A stretch of 64,000 bases of DNA from Uliginosibacterium paludis (GCF_039631355.1 NZ_JBDIVF010000002.1:496001-560000), one strand, 5' to 3'; shown: positions 1 to 8,344, counted from the stretch's first letter. The notes: generated by a model from the letters alone, not told the origin. Program-made: numbers and translations.

Positions 1-317
1 TTGTACCAGTAGTTCCAGCCCAGCGCGAAGCCGAAACCCGGCTCCACGAAGCGTGCGCCATAGGTCGAGAAGGAACCGGCCACCGGCATGTGGGCCGCCA
101 TCTCGCCGAGGCTGGTCATCAGGAAATACACCATCAGGCCGATCAGCGCATAGCCGAGCAGGGCACCACCCGGGCCTGCCTGGGCCACTGTTGCGCCGGA
201 GGCGACGAAGAGCCCGGTACCGATCGAGCCACCGATCGCGATCATGGTGAGATGGCGTGCCTTGAGGCTGCGGCGCAGCCCTTCGCCCTGTTGCGGGGCG
301 TTTGCAGGAGCAGTCAT
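1..317 (-). CDS. Amino-acid permease, APC superfamily (N-terminal part, cut by window edge)
   Basis: Only the first 105 or so codons are present; the gene runs off the left edge. The product is an inner-membrane amino-acid/proton symporter of the AAT group (LysP/AroP/ProY-like). After a short cytoplasmic N-terminus the first membrane segment carries the signature IGGSIGTGLFVASG (about residues 28-41). The second helix is followed by GEMAAHMPVAGSFSTYGARF, a typical AAT-family stretch. The ATG at 317 is preceded by GGAGG at suitable spacing. The substrate cannot be read from this fragment. No partner gene is visible; the next gene is on the same strand about 220 bp upstream. Confidence 0.9.
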   Translation of the reverse strand, partial: MTAPANAPQQGEGLRRSLKARHLTMIAIGGSIGTGLFVASGATVAQAGPGGALLGYALIGLMVYFLMTSLGEMAAHMPVAGSFSTYGARFVEPGFGFALGWNYWY

Positions 318-536
318 GGGAGAAAATCCTCCATCCCTCGCCGGACCGCCGACACCACAAGCCAGCAGGGTCCGGAAAGATGAGGTCGCGATGGTATCCC
401 GACACGACGCCGCAGAGCCTCCGCAGTCATCGTTTGTTGCAAGCCTGCCTCATGCGCTGCAGCGCGGCCGGAGGTGACGCCGCGGGTTCAGATCGAAGGC
501 GGGGGGGCCGGAGGCCTTGCGCGGAAGCGGAGTCGC

Positions 537-974
537 TCAGGGCATCACACCGCGCCCGATCGCTTCCACCGTGACTTCCTGTTCGCTGCCGTCGGCCAGG
601 CGCAGGGTGAGGATCAGGGGGATGCGGTCGCCGGCCTTGACCGGGCCGCTGAGGCCCTGCAGCACGAGGTGGCCGGTCACCGGCGTGAGCAGCAGCTTGC
701 GGCGTTTCTCGAAGGGCAGGGACTTGACCGGTGTGGGTCGCAGCGGGCCGCCGTCAAGCTCGAAGCGCATGTCCTGCAGGCTCACCGAGCTGGCGAGCGG
801 TGAGCGGGCCGCGACGATGCTGCCGGCTTCGTCGCAGAGGAATTCCAGGTAGGCGGTGGAGCTGCGAGCGCTGGCGAGCGTGCCCTTCACCCAGGGTTTG
901 CTGATGACGACCTCGGCCGCCTGGGCGGTGAGGGCAAGCAGGCTGGCGGCGCAGGCGAGAACAACTCTTTTCAT
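537..974 (-). CDS. Periplasmic PCu(A)C-family copper chaperone homologue with degenerate metal site
   Basis: The 145-residue protein has a clear Sec signal peptide (cleavage near ALTAQA, residues 14-20). The rest has the cupredoxin-like layout of the PCu(A)C/DUF461 family, which delivers Cu(I) to cytochrome oxidase CuA sites. Family members bind copper through H-x10-M-x21-H-x-M. Here the alignable positions are SVSLQD (Gln 67 in place of His), GGPLRP (no Met), and GHLVL (His 102 kept, following Met replaced by Val). Only one of the four canonical ligands survives, so copper delivery is doubtful. It stands alone, divergent from crcB. Family membership is inferred from fold-level motifs. Confidence 0.7.
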   Translation of the reverse strand: MKRVVLACAASLLALTAQAAEVVISKPWVKGTLASARSSTAYLEFLCDEAGSIVAARSPLASSVSLQDMRFELDGGPLRPTPVKSLPFEKRRKLLLTPVTGHLVLQGLSGPVKAGDRIPLILTLRLADGSEQEVTVEAIGRGVMP

Positions 975-1076
975 GGCAGGGCTCCGTGGGCAGGCCCGAA
1001 TGATAACGCGCGGCACTGACGCCTTCCGGACGCCGCGGTATGCTTGCCACGAAGTTTTCCCTTTTTCCGGATGCCC

Positions 1077-1460
1077 ATGTTCGCCTCGATCCTTGCCATC
1101 AGTGCCGGTGCCTCGCTCGGCGCAGTCCTCCGCTGGGGACTCGGCTCGGCGCTCAACGCGCTGTTTCCCACGCTGCCGCCCGGTACGCTGCTGGCCAATC
1201 TGATCGGGGGTTACCTGATCGGTGTCGCGATTGCCTTCTTTTCGCATCATGCGGGGCTGGCGCCGGAGTGGCGGCTGTTCGTGATCACCGGCTTCCTCGG
1301 CGGTCTCACCACCTTCTCCACCTTCTCGGCCGAAGTCACCGCGCTGCTGCAGCAGGGCCGGCTGAGCTGGGCCTGCGGCGCGATCGCGATCCATGTCGTC
1401 GGCTCACTGCTGATGACGCTGGCAGGCCTGGCGAGCGTGGCGGCATTCCGTGCGCACTGA
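1077..1460 (+). CDS. crcB: Fluoride channel CrcB/Fluc
   Basis: The 127-residue membrane protein has four predicted helices and the usual length of the Fluc family, which works as an antiparallel dimer exporting fluoride from the cytoplasm. Diagnostic motifs are GASLGAVLRW (residues 11-20), GTLLANLIGG with the conserved Asn 41, and GFLGGLTTFSTFSAE (72-86), which holds the two phenylalanines of the fluoride path and the Na+-binding region. I chose ATG 1077 because it gives the family length. An in-frame ATG six bases earlier is equally possible. No fluoride riboswitch is visible upstream. Confidence 0.93.
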   Translation: MFASILAISAGASLGAVLRWGLGSALNALFPTLPPGTLLANLIGGYLIGVAIAFFSHHAGLAPEWRLFVITGFLGGLTTFSTFSAEVTALLQQGRLSWACGAIAIHVVGSLLMTLAGLASVAAFRAH

Positions 1461-1485
1461 ACCGGTGTCGCGCCGGCATCCGGCC

Positions 1486-1794
1486 ATGCGTGCGCTGCTG
1501 AGCGCCGTGCTGCCACTGCTGGCGGGCTGCGTGGTGATGCCGAAGACCGAAGAGGTCTATGACCGCAGCTGCCAGATCTATGTCCGCGAGATGAGTCTGG
1601 AAGCGGTGAATGTCGGCGGTGTCCGGCTTGGTCTGTGCCAGAACGCCGGCTGCCTGGGTGGCGCCGCGGTGGTCGGTGCCGTGGCCGCGGCTTCTGCGGT
1701 GATTTCCGGCAGCATCGTGGTGGTCGGCAACACCGTCTACTGGCTCGAAAAGAAGGGTCGCTGCAATCCGCCGCCCGCGGCGCCGGCCGAATGA
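1486..1794 (+). CDS. Small lipoprotein of unknown function
   Basis: The 102-residue product begins with a lipoprotein signal ending in the lipobox LLAGC (lipidated Cys 15), so it should be membrane-anchored, probably in the outer membrane. A Cys-rich middle (Cys at DRSC, GLCQ, AGC) is followed by a glycine/alanine/valine-rich hydrophobic stretch (about residues 58-82) that could insert in a membrane, then a Pro-rich tail. Its stop overlaps the start of the next gene (ATGA at 1791), so the two are translationally coupled. An upstream in-frame ATG at 1450 would bury the lipobox and is rejected as the start. Function unknown. Confidence 0.7.
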   Translation: MRALLSAVLPLLAGCVVMPKTEEVYDRSCQIYVREMSLEAVNVGGVRLGLCQNAGCLGGAAVVGAVAAASAVISGSIVVVGNTVYWLEKKGRCNPPPAAPAE

Positions 1795-2303
1795 GGGAAG
1801 CGCTGCTGAGCCTGCATCGGCGGCTGGATGAACGGGCCGCCGCGATCCGCACGCAGAAGCCGGACTGGCTCTGCAGCAAGGGCTGCGACAGCTGCTGTCG
1901 CCAGCTTGCCGCGGTGCCGGTGATCAGCGCGGGCGAATGGGCGCTGCTGCAGGAAGGCCTGGCCGTGTTGCCGGACCCGGTGCTGGCCGGATTCGACGCC
2001 CGCATGGCGGCGCTGGCGCAGCAGCAGGTGCGGCCCTTTGTCTGCCCGTTTCTGGACCGGCAGAGCGGGGCCTGCCCGGTCTATGCGCACCGGCCGGTGG
2101 TCTGTCGCAGCTACGGTTTTCATGTGCAGCGCGAGCTGGGCATGTACTGCGACGATATCCGGGCGCAGGTCGAGCGGGGCGAGCTGGCCGACGTGATCTG
2201 GGGCAATCAGGATGCGGTGGATCAGGCGCTGGCCGCGCAGGGCGAGCAGCGCCTGCTCACCGACTGGTACGCGGCCTGGCGGGCCGGGCCGCCTCAGGCC
2301 TGA
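1791..2303 (+). CDS. YkgJ-family cysteine cluster protein
   Basis: The 170-residue protein carries the YkgJ/UPF0153 signature: the cluster C-x3-C-x2-CC (Cys 28, 32, 35, 36), followed later by VCPFLD...GACPVYAHRPVVCRSYGFH. The family is thought to bind zinc or an iron-sulphur cluster, and its function is not established. Translation is coupled to the upstream lipoprotein through an ATGA overlap. Its 3' end overlaps the convergent EamA-type gene by 10 bp. No signal peptide is seen, so the protein is cytoplasmic. Confidence 0.85.
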   Translation: MREALLSLHRRLDERAAAIRTQKPDWLCSKGCDSCCRQLAAVPVISAGEWALLQEGLAVLPDPVLAGFDARMAALAQQQVRPFVCPFLDRQSGACPVYAHRPVVCRSYGFHVQRELGMYCDDIRAQVERGELADVIWGNQDAVDQALAAQGEQRLLTDWYAAWRAGPPQA

Positions 2304-3220
2304 GCGTCCGGCGCGCGCCGCCAGAAGGCGAGGCGCTGCAGGCGCGCCGGCTCCAGCATCATGATCAGGTTGCCGGCCACCGCGCAGGCAATGCCCAGCA
2401 CCGTCCACAACTGCCAGACAAAGCCTTCGAAGAAGCCCGACAGCACCAGCGCGAGAATCGGCACCGCTACCGCCACATAACCGGCGCGGCCGGCGCCCAT
2501 GCGGCCGATCAGCGTGAAATAGCTGGCGAACGCGATCACCGAGCCGAAGATCGCGAGGTAGAGCAGCGAGGCGATGTAGCCGGGGCGCGTGTCGAACACC
2601 AGCGCTTCACCCTTGCCGAGCGCGATCAGCAGCGCGGTAGCACCTCCGAAGAGCATGGCCCAGCCGATCCCGGCCTGCAGCGGCACCTTGTGCTGGTGAT
2701 TGCGCTGCGCGACCAGATTGCCCACCGAGGCCAGCACCGCGGCACTCAGCCCGAAACCCACGCCCAGCCAGGCCGAAGCGTCCTTCACGCTGGCGAGTTC
2801 AGGCCAGAACACGAGCACGATGCCGAGGCAACCCAGACAGGCTCCGGCGAGGGATTTCGCATCCAGGCGCTTGCCGAAGGCGATGCGCAGGCCGATCAGG
2901 TTGAACAGCATGGTCGCCGAGTTGAGCACCGCCATCAGGCCCGAGGCGATGTGGCGCTCGGCTTCATAGGTGGCGGTGTAGCTGATGCCGAAGAGCAGCA
3001 CCCCCTGCAGCGCCACCCAGCGCAGATGGTGCAGCGGCAGGCGCCAGCCCTCGCCGCGCCACACGCTCCAGGCCAGGAAGATCAGGCCGGCGAGCAGGAA
3101 GCGGTAGCCCACCGAGGCAGCCGGATCGACAAGGCCGAACTGGAAGGTGATGGCCATCCAGGTCGAACCCCAGATCAGGCTGGACAGCAGGTAGAGGGCA
3201 AAGCTTGGCAAGGCAGGCAC
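2294..3220 (-). CDS. EamA/DMT-superfamily drug/metabolite exporter
   Basis: The product is an inner-membrane protein of about 308 residues with ten hydrophobic helices in two EamA repeats. The first opens with ALYLLSSLIWGSTWMAITFQ. The second begins near the sequence SAWLGVGFGLSAAVLASVG. Members export amino acids, drugs or metabolites, and the substrate here is unknown. I prefer the GTG at 3220 because GGAG lies seven bases upstream and the length matches the family. ATG 3256 and GTG 3283 are alternatives that add a non-hydrophobic leader without a ribosome site. The 3' end overlaps the convergent ykgJ-like gene by 10 bp. Confidence 0.87.
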   Translation of the reverse strand: MPALPSFALYLLSSLIWGSTWMAITFQFGLVDPAASVGYRFLLAGLIFLAWSVWRGEGWRLPLHHLRWVALQGVLLFGISYTATYEAERHIASGLMAVLNSATMLFNLIGLRIAFGKRLDAKSLAGACLGCLGIVLVFWPELASVKDASAWLGVGFGLSAAVLASVGNLVAQRNHQHKVPLQAGIGWAMLFGGATALLIALGKGEALVFDTRPGYIASLLYLAIFGSVIAFASYFTLIGRMGAGRAGYVAVAVPILALVLSGFFEGFVWQLWTVLGIACAVAGNLIMMLEPARLQRLAFWRRAPDAQA

Positions 3221-3410
3221 GACAGGACTCCACGGATACGAGGACGCAGTCTGCATCGGCGTCGCGCAGGCGGGCAGGGACACCCCGCGCGATGCGGCCC
3301 GGTCGCGCTGCCGGTACAGTGTGGCACCGGCGCGATGAACGGGGCGAACCCTTCATGCATTCCGGGTTCAAAGCGCCTGTTCTTCCCCTCAACCTGACGG
3401 AGTTTTCCTC

Positions 3411-3917
3411 ATGCTGTCCCGCCTTTTTCAGGCCAATCGCCGCGTCGTGCTGCTCGCATTCGCCCTGTTCTGCTTCGGCTCGGTCGGCCTGGCCGTGCTG
3501 CTGGGTTATCTCTTCGATCTGGAAGCCTGCTCGATGTGCTGGTTCCAGCGTCTGGGCTTCCTGCTCGCCGGCAGCGGTTTCCTGCTCGCCGCCGCGTGGC
3601 CGCCGGGTGCGATCCTGACCCAGCGTCTGGGCGAGCTCGGCCTGCTGGCGGGCTTCGCGAGTGCGGCGCGGCAGAGCTGGCTGCTGATCCATCCGGAGCA
3701 GGCCAGCGGCAGCTGCGGCGCCGGGCTCAGGTACTACCTGCAGATCGGCAACTATGAAGCCTTCTTCAAGGCCGGGCTGGTCGGCGGCGTGGAATGCAGC
3801 GAAAACCAGCCGCTCTTCCTTGGCCTGCAGCTGCCGCAGTGGAGCCTGCTGGCTTTCTGCGTGATCGGCCTGGTCTATCTGACCTGGCTCATCGGCCGGC
3901 GCGGCGCAGCACGCTGA
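3411..3917 (+). CDS. dsbB: Disulfide bond formation protein B
   Basis: DsbB is the inner-membrane quinone reductase that re-oxidises periplasmic DsbA. The 168-residue protein has four helices. The redox pair is in EACSMCWFQR (Cys 40 and Cys 43), and the second periplasmic loop holds Cys 102 (GSCGAG) and Cys 129 (VECSE). All four catalytic cysteines are therefore present. The first loop has the typical W-F-Q-R continuation involved in quinone interaction. The ATG follows a GGAG site. No dsbA neighbour is present, which is common because DsbB is usually encoded apart from it. Confidence 0.95.
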   Translation: MLSRLFQANRRVVLLAFALFCFGSVGLAVLLGYLFDLEACSMCWFQRLGFLLAGSGFLLAAAWPPGAILTQRLGELGLLAGFASAARQSWLLIHPEQASGSCGAGLRYYLQIGNYEAFFKAGLVGGVECSENQPLFLGLQLPQWSLLAFCVIGLVYLTWLIGRRGAAR

Positions 3918-3955
3918 AGCTGCCATCGGGCGGCAGGCCGGGCTATGCTGCCGCC

Positions 3956-4876
3956 ATGCGCGAGCTCAAAACCACCGATCTGAACCTGCTCAAGGCGCTC
4001 GATGCGCTGCTCGACGAAGGCAGCGTCACCCGCGCGGCCGAGCGCCTGCATGTGACGCAGCCGGCCATGAGCGGCATGCTCACCCGCCTGCGCGATGTCT
4101 TCCAGGATCCGCTCTTCGTGCGCAGCCAGCGCGGCATCGTGCCGACACCGCGTGCGCTGGCGCTGGCCGGCCCGCTCAAGGAAATCCTGGGCGGTATCGA
4201 CGCCCTGCTGCAGCCGGTGATGTTCGACCCGGCCGCGGCGAACTTCACCCTGCGCCTGGCCGCGACCGATTACGCCCAGCGCGCGGTCGCGGTGCCCTTT
4301 CTGGCCGCACTGCGCCGGCTCGCGCCCGGCATCCGCCTTGCCTTGCTGCCCCTGCGTGAAGCCGGGCTGGAGGAGGCCATGGCGCGCGGCGAGCTCGATC
4401 TTGCCCTGCTGACGCCGGAGAGCACGCCGGCGGCGCTGCATGCGCGCCGCCTGTTCGACGAGCGTTATGTCTGCGTCATGCGGGCAGGGCATCCGGCGGC
4501 GGACTTGCCCACGCTCGATCTCGATCGCTTCTGCGCGGTGGAGCACGCGCTGGTGTCCAGCTCCGGTGGCAGCTTCAGCGGCGTCACCGATGAAGCGCTC
4601 GCCCGGCTCGGGCGCAGCCGCCGCGTCAGCCTGTCCGTGCCCGCCTTCCTGGTGCTGCCCGACATCCTGCGCGCAAGCGACCTGGTTTCGGTGCTGCCGC
4701 AACGCCTCGTGGCCGGTCAGCCGGGTTTGGTCCAGCGCGAGCTGCCGCTGGAGGTGCCCGGTTTCACCAAGCTGCTCGCCTGGCATCCGCGCAGCCATCA
4801 GGAACCCGGCCAGCGCTGGCTGCGCGAGTTGCTCGCCAGCTGCTGCCAGGCGCCAGGAGACTGCGCGGCGGGCTGA
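3956..4876 (+). CDS. LysR-family transcriptional regulator
   Basis: The 306-residue protein has the LysR N-terminal winged helix-turn-helix (residues 7-66: DLNLLKALDALLDEGSVTRA, then TQPAMSGMLTRLRD) and a periplasmic-binding-like effector domain (about 90-300). The form LNLLKALDALL with QPAMSGMLTRLR resembles the NodD/LinR/PcpR branch. The effector is not deducible. It begins 38 bp after dsbB on the same strand and could share its transcript, but its target is not evident. The next gene, a GNAT acetyltransferase, is also co-oriented. Start at ATG 3956 places the HTH at the N-terminus as usual. Confidence 0.92.
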   Translation: MRELKTTDLNLLKALDALLDEGSVTRAAERLHVTQPAMSGMLTRLRDVFQDPLFVRSQRGIVPTPRALALAGPLKEILGGIDALLQPVMFDPAAANFTLRLAATDYAQRAVAVPFLAALRRLAPGIRLALLPLREAGLEEAMARGELDLALLTPESTPAALHARRLFDERYVCVMRAGHPAADLPTLDLDRFCAVEHALVSSSGGSFSGVTDEALARLGRSRRVSLSVPAFLVLPDILRASDLVSVLPQRLVAGQPGLVQRELPLEVPGFTKLLAWHPRSHQEPGQRWLRELLASCCQAPGDCAAG

Positions 4877-4914
4877 GCCGTCAGCACAGGCAGAAAATGA
4901 CAAAGGAATGATTG

Positions 4915-5520
4915 ATGAATCCACCGCCGATGTCCGAGTTCGTGCTCCCGCCGCTTTCGCTGGCGGGCTGGACGGTGCGGCTGCTCGGGGATGCCGATGC
5001 CCCGCTGCTGCAGGCTTTCTTCGATGCGAACCCGGACTATTTCCAGCGCTCAGACGGCCATGCGGCCGGGCCGGAGGAAGCCATCGAAACCCTGCGGGAT
5101 GCGCCGCCGCCGGAGCTTTCATGGTCTTCGAAGGGGGTGTTCGGCTTCTTTGCGCCGGACGACCGGCTCGGCGCGATGGCGCAGGTGATCGGTGGTCTGA
5201 TGGTTGAATCCGTATGGCATATCGGCTTGTTCATCCTGGCGACCGAACGCCATGGCCGTGGCGAGGCACAGTCCCTGGTGCGCTGGCTTGAAGACCTGGC
5301 GCTGAGCCGGCAGGCGCACTGGATGCGCCTGGGCGTGCTGGTGAAGAACCCGCGGGCAGCCCGGTTCTGGGAAAAAACCGGCTATCGCTGCGTGCGCCTG
5401 CGCCAGGACGTGCAGGTGGGCGAGCAGCGCCATGACGTGAGGGTGATGGTCAAGCCGCTGCGCGGCGGCGAGCTGGCCGCCTACCTCGAACTGGTCGCGC
5501 GCGACCGGCCCGAGGGCTGA
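4915..5520 (+). CDS. GNAT-family N-acetyltransferase
   Basis: The 201-residue cytoplasmic protein fits the GNAT fold. An N-terminal region of WTVRLLGDADAPLLQAFF type is followed by the central beta-strand region VESVWHIGLFILATERHGRGEAQSLV, which holds the acetyl-CoA pyrophosphate loop (RHGRGE in the Q/RxxGxG/A position). The late motif NPRAARFWEKTGY matches the family. The acceptor substrate is unknown. ATG 4915 has AAAGGA seven bases upstream; a TTG three bases earlier is less likely. It lies 38 bp behind the LysR gene. Confidence 0.85.
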   Translation: MNPPPMSEFVLPPLSLAGWTVRLLGDADAPLLQAFFDANPDYFQRSDGHAAGPEEAIETLRDAPPPELSWSSKGVFGFFAPDDRLGAMAQVIGGLMVESVWHIGLFILATERHGRGEAQSLVRWLEDLALSRQAHWMRLGVLVKNPRAARFWEKTGYRCVRLRQDVQVGEQRHDVRVMVKPLRGGELAAYLELVARDRPEG

Positions 5521-5578
5521 GGCTGCCGGAACCGGCAGGGGCTAGAATCGGGTCTGCCTCAACCCTGCCTGCCTGCCG

Positions 5579-6397
5579 ATGACATCCCCCGCTGCCCCCG
5601 ACATCCGCCTGATCGCCTGCGACATGGACGGAACCCTGCTGGACGACCAGCACGCCATCCATGACGAGTTCTGGCCACTGGTGGACGCGCTGCACCGGCG
5701 CGGCATCGTGTTCTGTCCGGCCAGCGGCCGCCAGTATCACAATCTGCGCGACTGCTTCGGGCCGCAGGCCGGCGAGATGGCCTTCATCGCCGAAAACGGC
5801 TGCCTGGTGATGCATGAGGGCCGCGAGCTGAGTTCCGACTGCGTGCCGCGCGAGCTCGCCCGCGCCCAGGTGCTGCGCATCCGCGAACTGCAGCAGGCCG
5901 GCGCGCCGGTGGGCGTGGTGCTGTGCGGCAAGGGGGCAGCGCGCATCGAGCGCACCCACCCGCGGTTCGTCGAGGAAGTGGCGCGCTACTACCTGCGCCT
6001 TGAGATCGTCGACGACCTGCTCGCGGTGGAAGACGATTTCCTCAAGATCGCGCTGCATGACTCGGTCAGCTCGGAGCAGGGCTTGCTGCCGGCTTTCGAG
6101 GCGCTGCGGCCGGACTATCAGGTGGTGGTCTCCGGCCAGCACTGGCTCGACATCATGCCGCCGGGCGCCAACAAGGGCAGCGGCCTGCGCCATCTGCAGC
6201 AGGCGCTGGGTGTCACCCGCGAGCAGACCATGGTCTTCGGTGATTTCCTCAACGACCTCGAGATGATGGACGAAGCCCTGCACTCCTACGCGATGGCGAA
6301 TGCCCATCCCGAGCTCAAGGCGCGTGCCCGCCACCTCGCCCCGGCCAATACCGAGAACGGCGTGGTGCGCACCATCCGCAGCGTGCTGGGGCTGTGA
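5579..6397 (+). CDS. Cof-type HAD-IIB phosphatase
   Basis: The 272-residue cytoplasmic hydrolase has all HAD motifs: DMDGTLLDD (nucleophile Asp 15, acid Asp 17), the Ser motif CPASGRQ, the conserved Lys in GANKGSG (about residue 199) and GDFLNDLEMM (about 222). The IIB cap lies between motifs II and III. Members dephosphorylate sugar phosphates, pyridoxal phosphate or thiamine intermediates (Cof, YbiV, YidA), and the substrate cannot be chosen from sequence alone. The gene stands alone between co-oriented neighbours. Confidence 0.9.
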   Translation: MTSPAAPDIRLIACDMDGTLLDDQHAIHDEFWPLVDALHRRGIVFCPASGRQYHNLRDCFGPQAGEMAFIAENGCLVMHEGRELSSDCVPRELARAQVLRIRELQQAGAPVGVVLCGKGAARIERTHPRFVEEVARYYLRLEIVDDLLAVEDDFLKIALHDSVSSEQGLLPAFEALRPDYQVVVSGQHWLDIMPPGANKGSGLRHLQQALGVTREQTMVFGDFLNDLEMMDEALHSYAMANAHPELKARARHLAPANTENGVVRTIRSVLGL

Positions 6398-6402
6398 TAT
6401 AC

Positions 6403-6428
6403 ATTTGTGTGATGTGTTGAATACAAAT
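6403..6428. promoter_or_regulatory. AT-rich inverted repeat upstream of the SRPBCC gene
   Basis: ATTTGT (6403-6408) and ACAAAT (6423-6428) form a perfect 6-bp inverted repeat in an AT-rich island of otherwise GC-rich DNA, about 90 bp before the next start codon. It could be an operator or part of a promoter. TTGAAT followed by an AT-rich stretch lies immediately downstream. No transcript evidence is available, and no matching regulator gene is adjacent. Confidence 0.35.
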
Positions 6429-6515
6429 ACGCGATTGGATTGATATCTCGTTCCTGCGCATCCTGTGATCACTGCGCCGGGCAGACCGCCCGGGCTCTGA
6501 CACAAGGAATCCAGC

Positions 6516-7028
6516 ATGAACGAGATCATCTGGCCTGAAGGCTATTTGCCCGGCTTCACCGACAACTTCGCTTCCAACGAAATGATCGTGGCCGGCCTCA
6601 GCGTGGCTGAGGTCTGGCCCCTGCTCAACACGCCCGCGCTGTGGCCCACCTATTACGCCAACTCGGCCAATGTGCGCTTCTACGATGGCAAGGGCCCGGC
6701 GCTGGCGGACGGCCTGCGCTTCTACTTCGAGACTTTCGGCTTTCCGGTCGAGGCGCAGGTGGTGGAGCATGTTGCGCCACAGCCCGGTGAACCGGCCCGC
6801 GTGGCCTGGCACGGCTGGGCCGGCAGCACGCCGGAAGATCGCCTCGACGTGCATCACGCCTGGCTGCTTGAAGATCTCTCCGGCGGCCGGGTGCGCATCC
6901 TGACCCAGGAAACCCAGCGCGGCAAGCCGGCGCAGGCGCTCGCCGCCGCCGAGCCGAATCCGATGATCAACGGCCATGACCAGTGGCTGCGGGGCATGGT
7001 TGCCGCCGCGCTGAAGGCAAAGGCCTGA
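6516..7028 (+). CDS. SRPBCC-domain protein
   Basis: The 170-residue cytoplasmic protein has the SRPBCC/START-like ligand-binding layout. An N-terminal strand VAGLSVAEVWPLLNTPALWPTYY (typical of the polyketide cyclase/AHSA1 group) is followed by alternating strands and a long C-terminal helix (NGHDQWLRGMVAAALKAKA). Such proteins bind hydrophobic ligands, and the specific role is unknown. An AAGGA site precedes ATG 6516. Only 2 bp separate its stop from the following dehydrogenase gene, so the two are almost certainly co-transcribed. Confidence 0.8.
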   Translation: MNEIIWPEGYLPGFTDNFASNEMIVAGLSVAEVWPLLNTPALWPTYYANSANVRFYDGKGPALADGLRFYFETFGFPVEAQVVEHVAPQPGEPARVAWHGWAGSTPEDRLDVHHAWLLEDLSGGRVRILTQETQRGKPAQALAAAEPNPMINGHDQWLRGMVAAALKAKA

Positions 7029-7030
7029 GC

Positions 7031-7894
7031 ATGGCGCGCATCGCATTTCTCGGCCTCGGCGCCATGGGCAGTCGCATGGCGGCGCGCCTGCTCGCGGCAG
7101 GCCATGCGCTCACGGTGTGGAATCGCAGCCCGCAGGCGGCTGACGCGCTGGTTCAGGCCGGTGCCCGACTCGCGGCCAGCCCGGCCGACGCGGCAAAAGG
7201 GGCGGACTTCGTGATCGCCATGCTGCGCGACGATGAAGCCTCGCAGCAGGTGTGGTGCGATCCGGCGCAGGGCGCGTTCAGCACGATGTCATCGGATGCC
7301 ATTGCCATCGAAAGCTCCACGCTCTCGCCGGACGGCATCCGCCGCCTGGGCGCCGCGGCGCATGCCAGAGGCATTGCGCTGCTCGAAGCGCCGGTATCCG
7401 GCTCGCGGCCGGCGGCCGAGGCCGGCAAGCTGGTCTATCTGGTCGGCGGTGAAGCGGCCGTGCTGGCGCGCGCGGAAAGCGTGCTGGGCGTGATGGGCGC
7501 GGCGATCCGGCATGTCGGCCCGCTGGGGGTTGGCTGTGTGACCAAGCTCGCGACCAATGCGCTGCTGGGCATCCAGGTCAGCGCGCTGGCCGAGCTGATC
7601 GCCTGGCTGCAAGGCCGCGGCGTTGACCCGGCCCGCGTGCTGCAGGCGGTGGCCGCAACACCGGTGTGCTCGGCGGTCGCACAGGTGCTGGCGGGCAGCA
7701 TGCTGCAGGGAGACTTCCGGCCGCAGTTCCCGGTCGAGCTGATCGAGAAGGACTTCGCCTATCTGCTCTCCGCCATCGGCAGCGAGGCCGCCGCACCGAC
7801 CCTGGCCGCCACCCGGGCCGTGTTCCGTCAGGGCATCGATCGGGGCCTGGCGGCTGACAACATGACGGCCGTGATCCGCCTCTTCGCCGGCTGA
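7031..7894 (+). CDS. NAD(P)-dependent beta-hydroxyacid dehydrogenase (3-hydroxyisobutyrate dehydrogenase family)
   Basis: The 287-residue oxidoreductase has the dinucleotide-binding motif FLGLGAMGSRMA (residues 6-17). The substrate motif appears as EAPVSGSRPAAEAGKL, and the catalytic lysine is Lys 172 in VTKLATNALLG. These define the beta-hydroxyacid dehydrogenase family (HIBADH, GarR, GlyR1-like succinic semialdehyde reductases). The substrate is unresolved. It starts 2 bp after the SRPBCC gene, which suggests the pair acts on one pathway; this is inference. Confidence 0.9.
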   Translation: MARIAFLGLGAMGSRMAARLLAAGHALTVWNRSPQAADALVQAGARLAASPADAAKGADFVIAMLRDDEASQQVWCDPAQGAFSTMSSDAIAIESSTLSPDGIRRLGAAAHARGIALLEAPVSGSRPAAEAGKLVYLVGGEAAVLARAESVLGVMGAAIRHVGPLGVGCVTKLATNALLGIQVSALAELIAWLQGRGVDPARVLQAVAATPVCSAVAQVLAGSMLQGDFRPQFPVELIEKDFAYLLSAIGSEAAAPTLAATRAVFRQGIDRGLAADNMTAVIRLFAG

Positions 7895-7919
7895 GCGGGC
7901 AAAGGCAAGCCGGCGGGCC

Positions 7920-8339
7920 TCACTTCACCCGCCGGCCCGAGGCGTCCACCACGGCCTCACCGTCTTCCTTGCTGAACGCGCCTTGCTGCGCGGCGGGCAG
8001 GATGTCCAGCACCACTTCCGAGGGCCGGCACAGGCGCGTGCCCAGCCCGGTGACGACGAAGGGGCGGTTCATGAGGATGGGGTGCTGGCCGATGAAGTCC
8101 AGCAGCTCGTCGTCGCTGAAGCGGTCTTCCGCAAGGCCCAGCGCCTCGTAAGGCTCGCACTTCTCGCGCAGTGCACCGCGCACCGTGAGGCCGGCGTCGG
8201 CGATGAGCTTCACGAGTGTGGCGCGGTCCGGCGGGGTCTTCAGATATTCAATCACCGTGGGTTCGATGCCGGCATTGCTGATCATGGCGAGCGTGTTGCG
8301 CGAGGTGCCGCAGGCAGGGTTGTGATAGATCGTGGTCAT
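7920..8339 (-). CDS. arsC: Arsenate reductase, glutaredoxin-coupled ArsC
   Basis: The 139-residue cytoplasmic enzyme reduces arsenate to arsenite using glutathione/glutaredoxin. The catalytic Cys 10 lies in NPACGTSRNTL. The later RGALREKCEPY and LNRPFVVTGLGTRLCRPSE-type segments hold the arginines that bind arsenate in the R773 family. It is the last gene of a minus-strand ars operon, 69 bp after acr3. The start ATG 8339 matches the family N-terminus MTTIYHNP. The longer frame upstream only translates degenerate heptamer repeats. Confidence 0.95.
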   Translation of the reverse strand: MTTIYHNPACGTSRNTLAMISNAGIEPTVIEYLKTPPDRATLVKLIADAGLTVRGALREKCEPYEALGLAEDRFSDDELLDFIGQHPILMNRPFVVTGLGTRLCRPSEVVLDILPAAQQGAFSKEDGEAVVDASGRRVK

Positions 8340-8344
8340 TTTCT

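Noticed and set aside
975..1076. Fluoride riboswitch in front of crcB
   Set aside because: I could not find the conserved crcB-motif elements or its pseudoknot pairing in this 100-bp leader.
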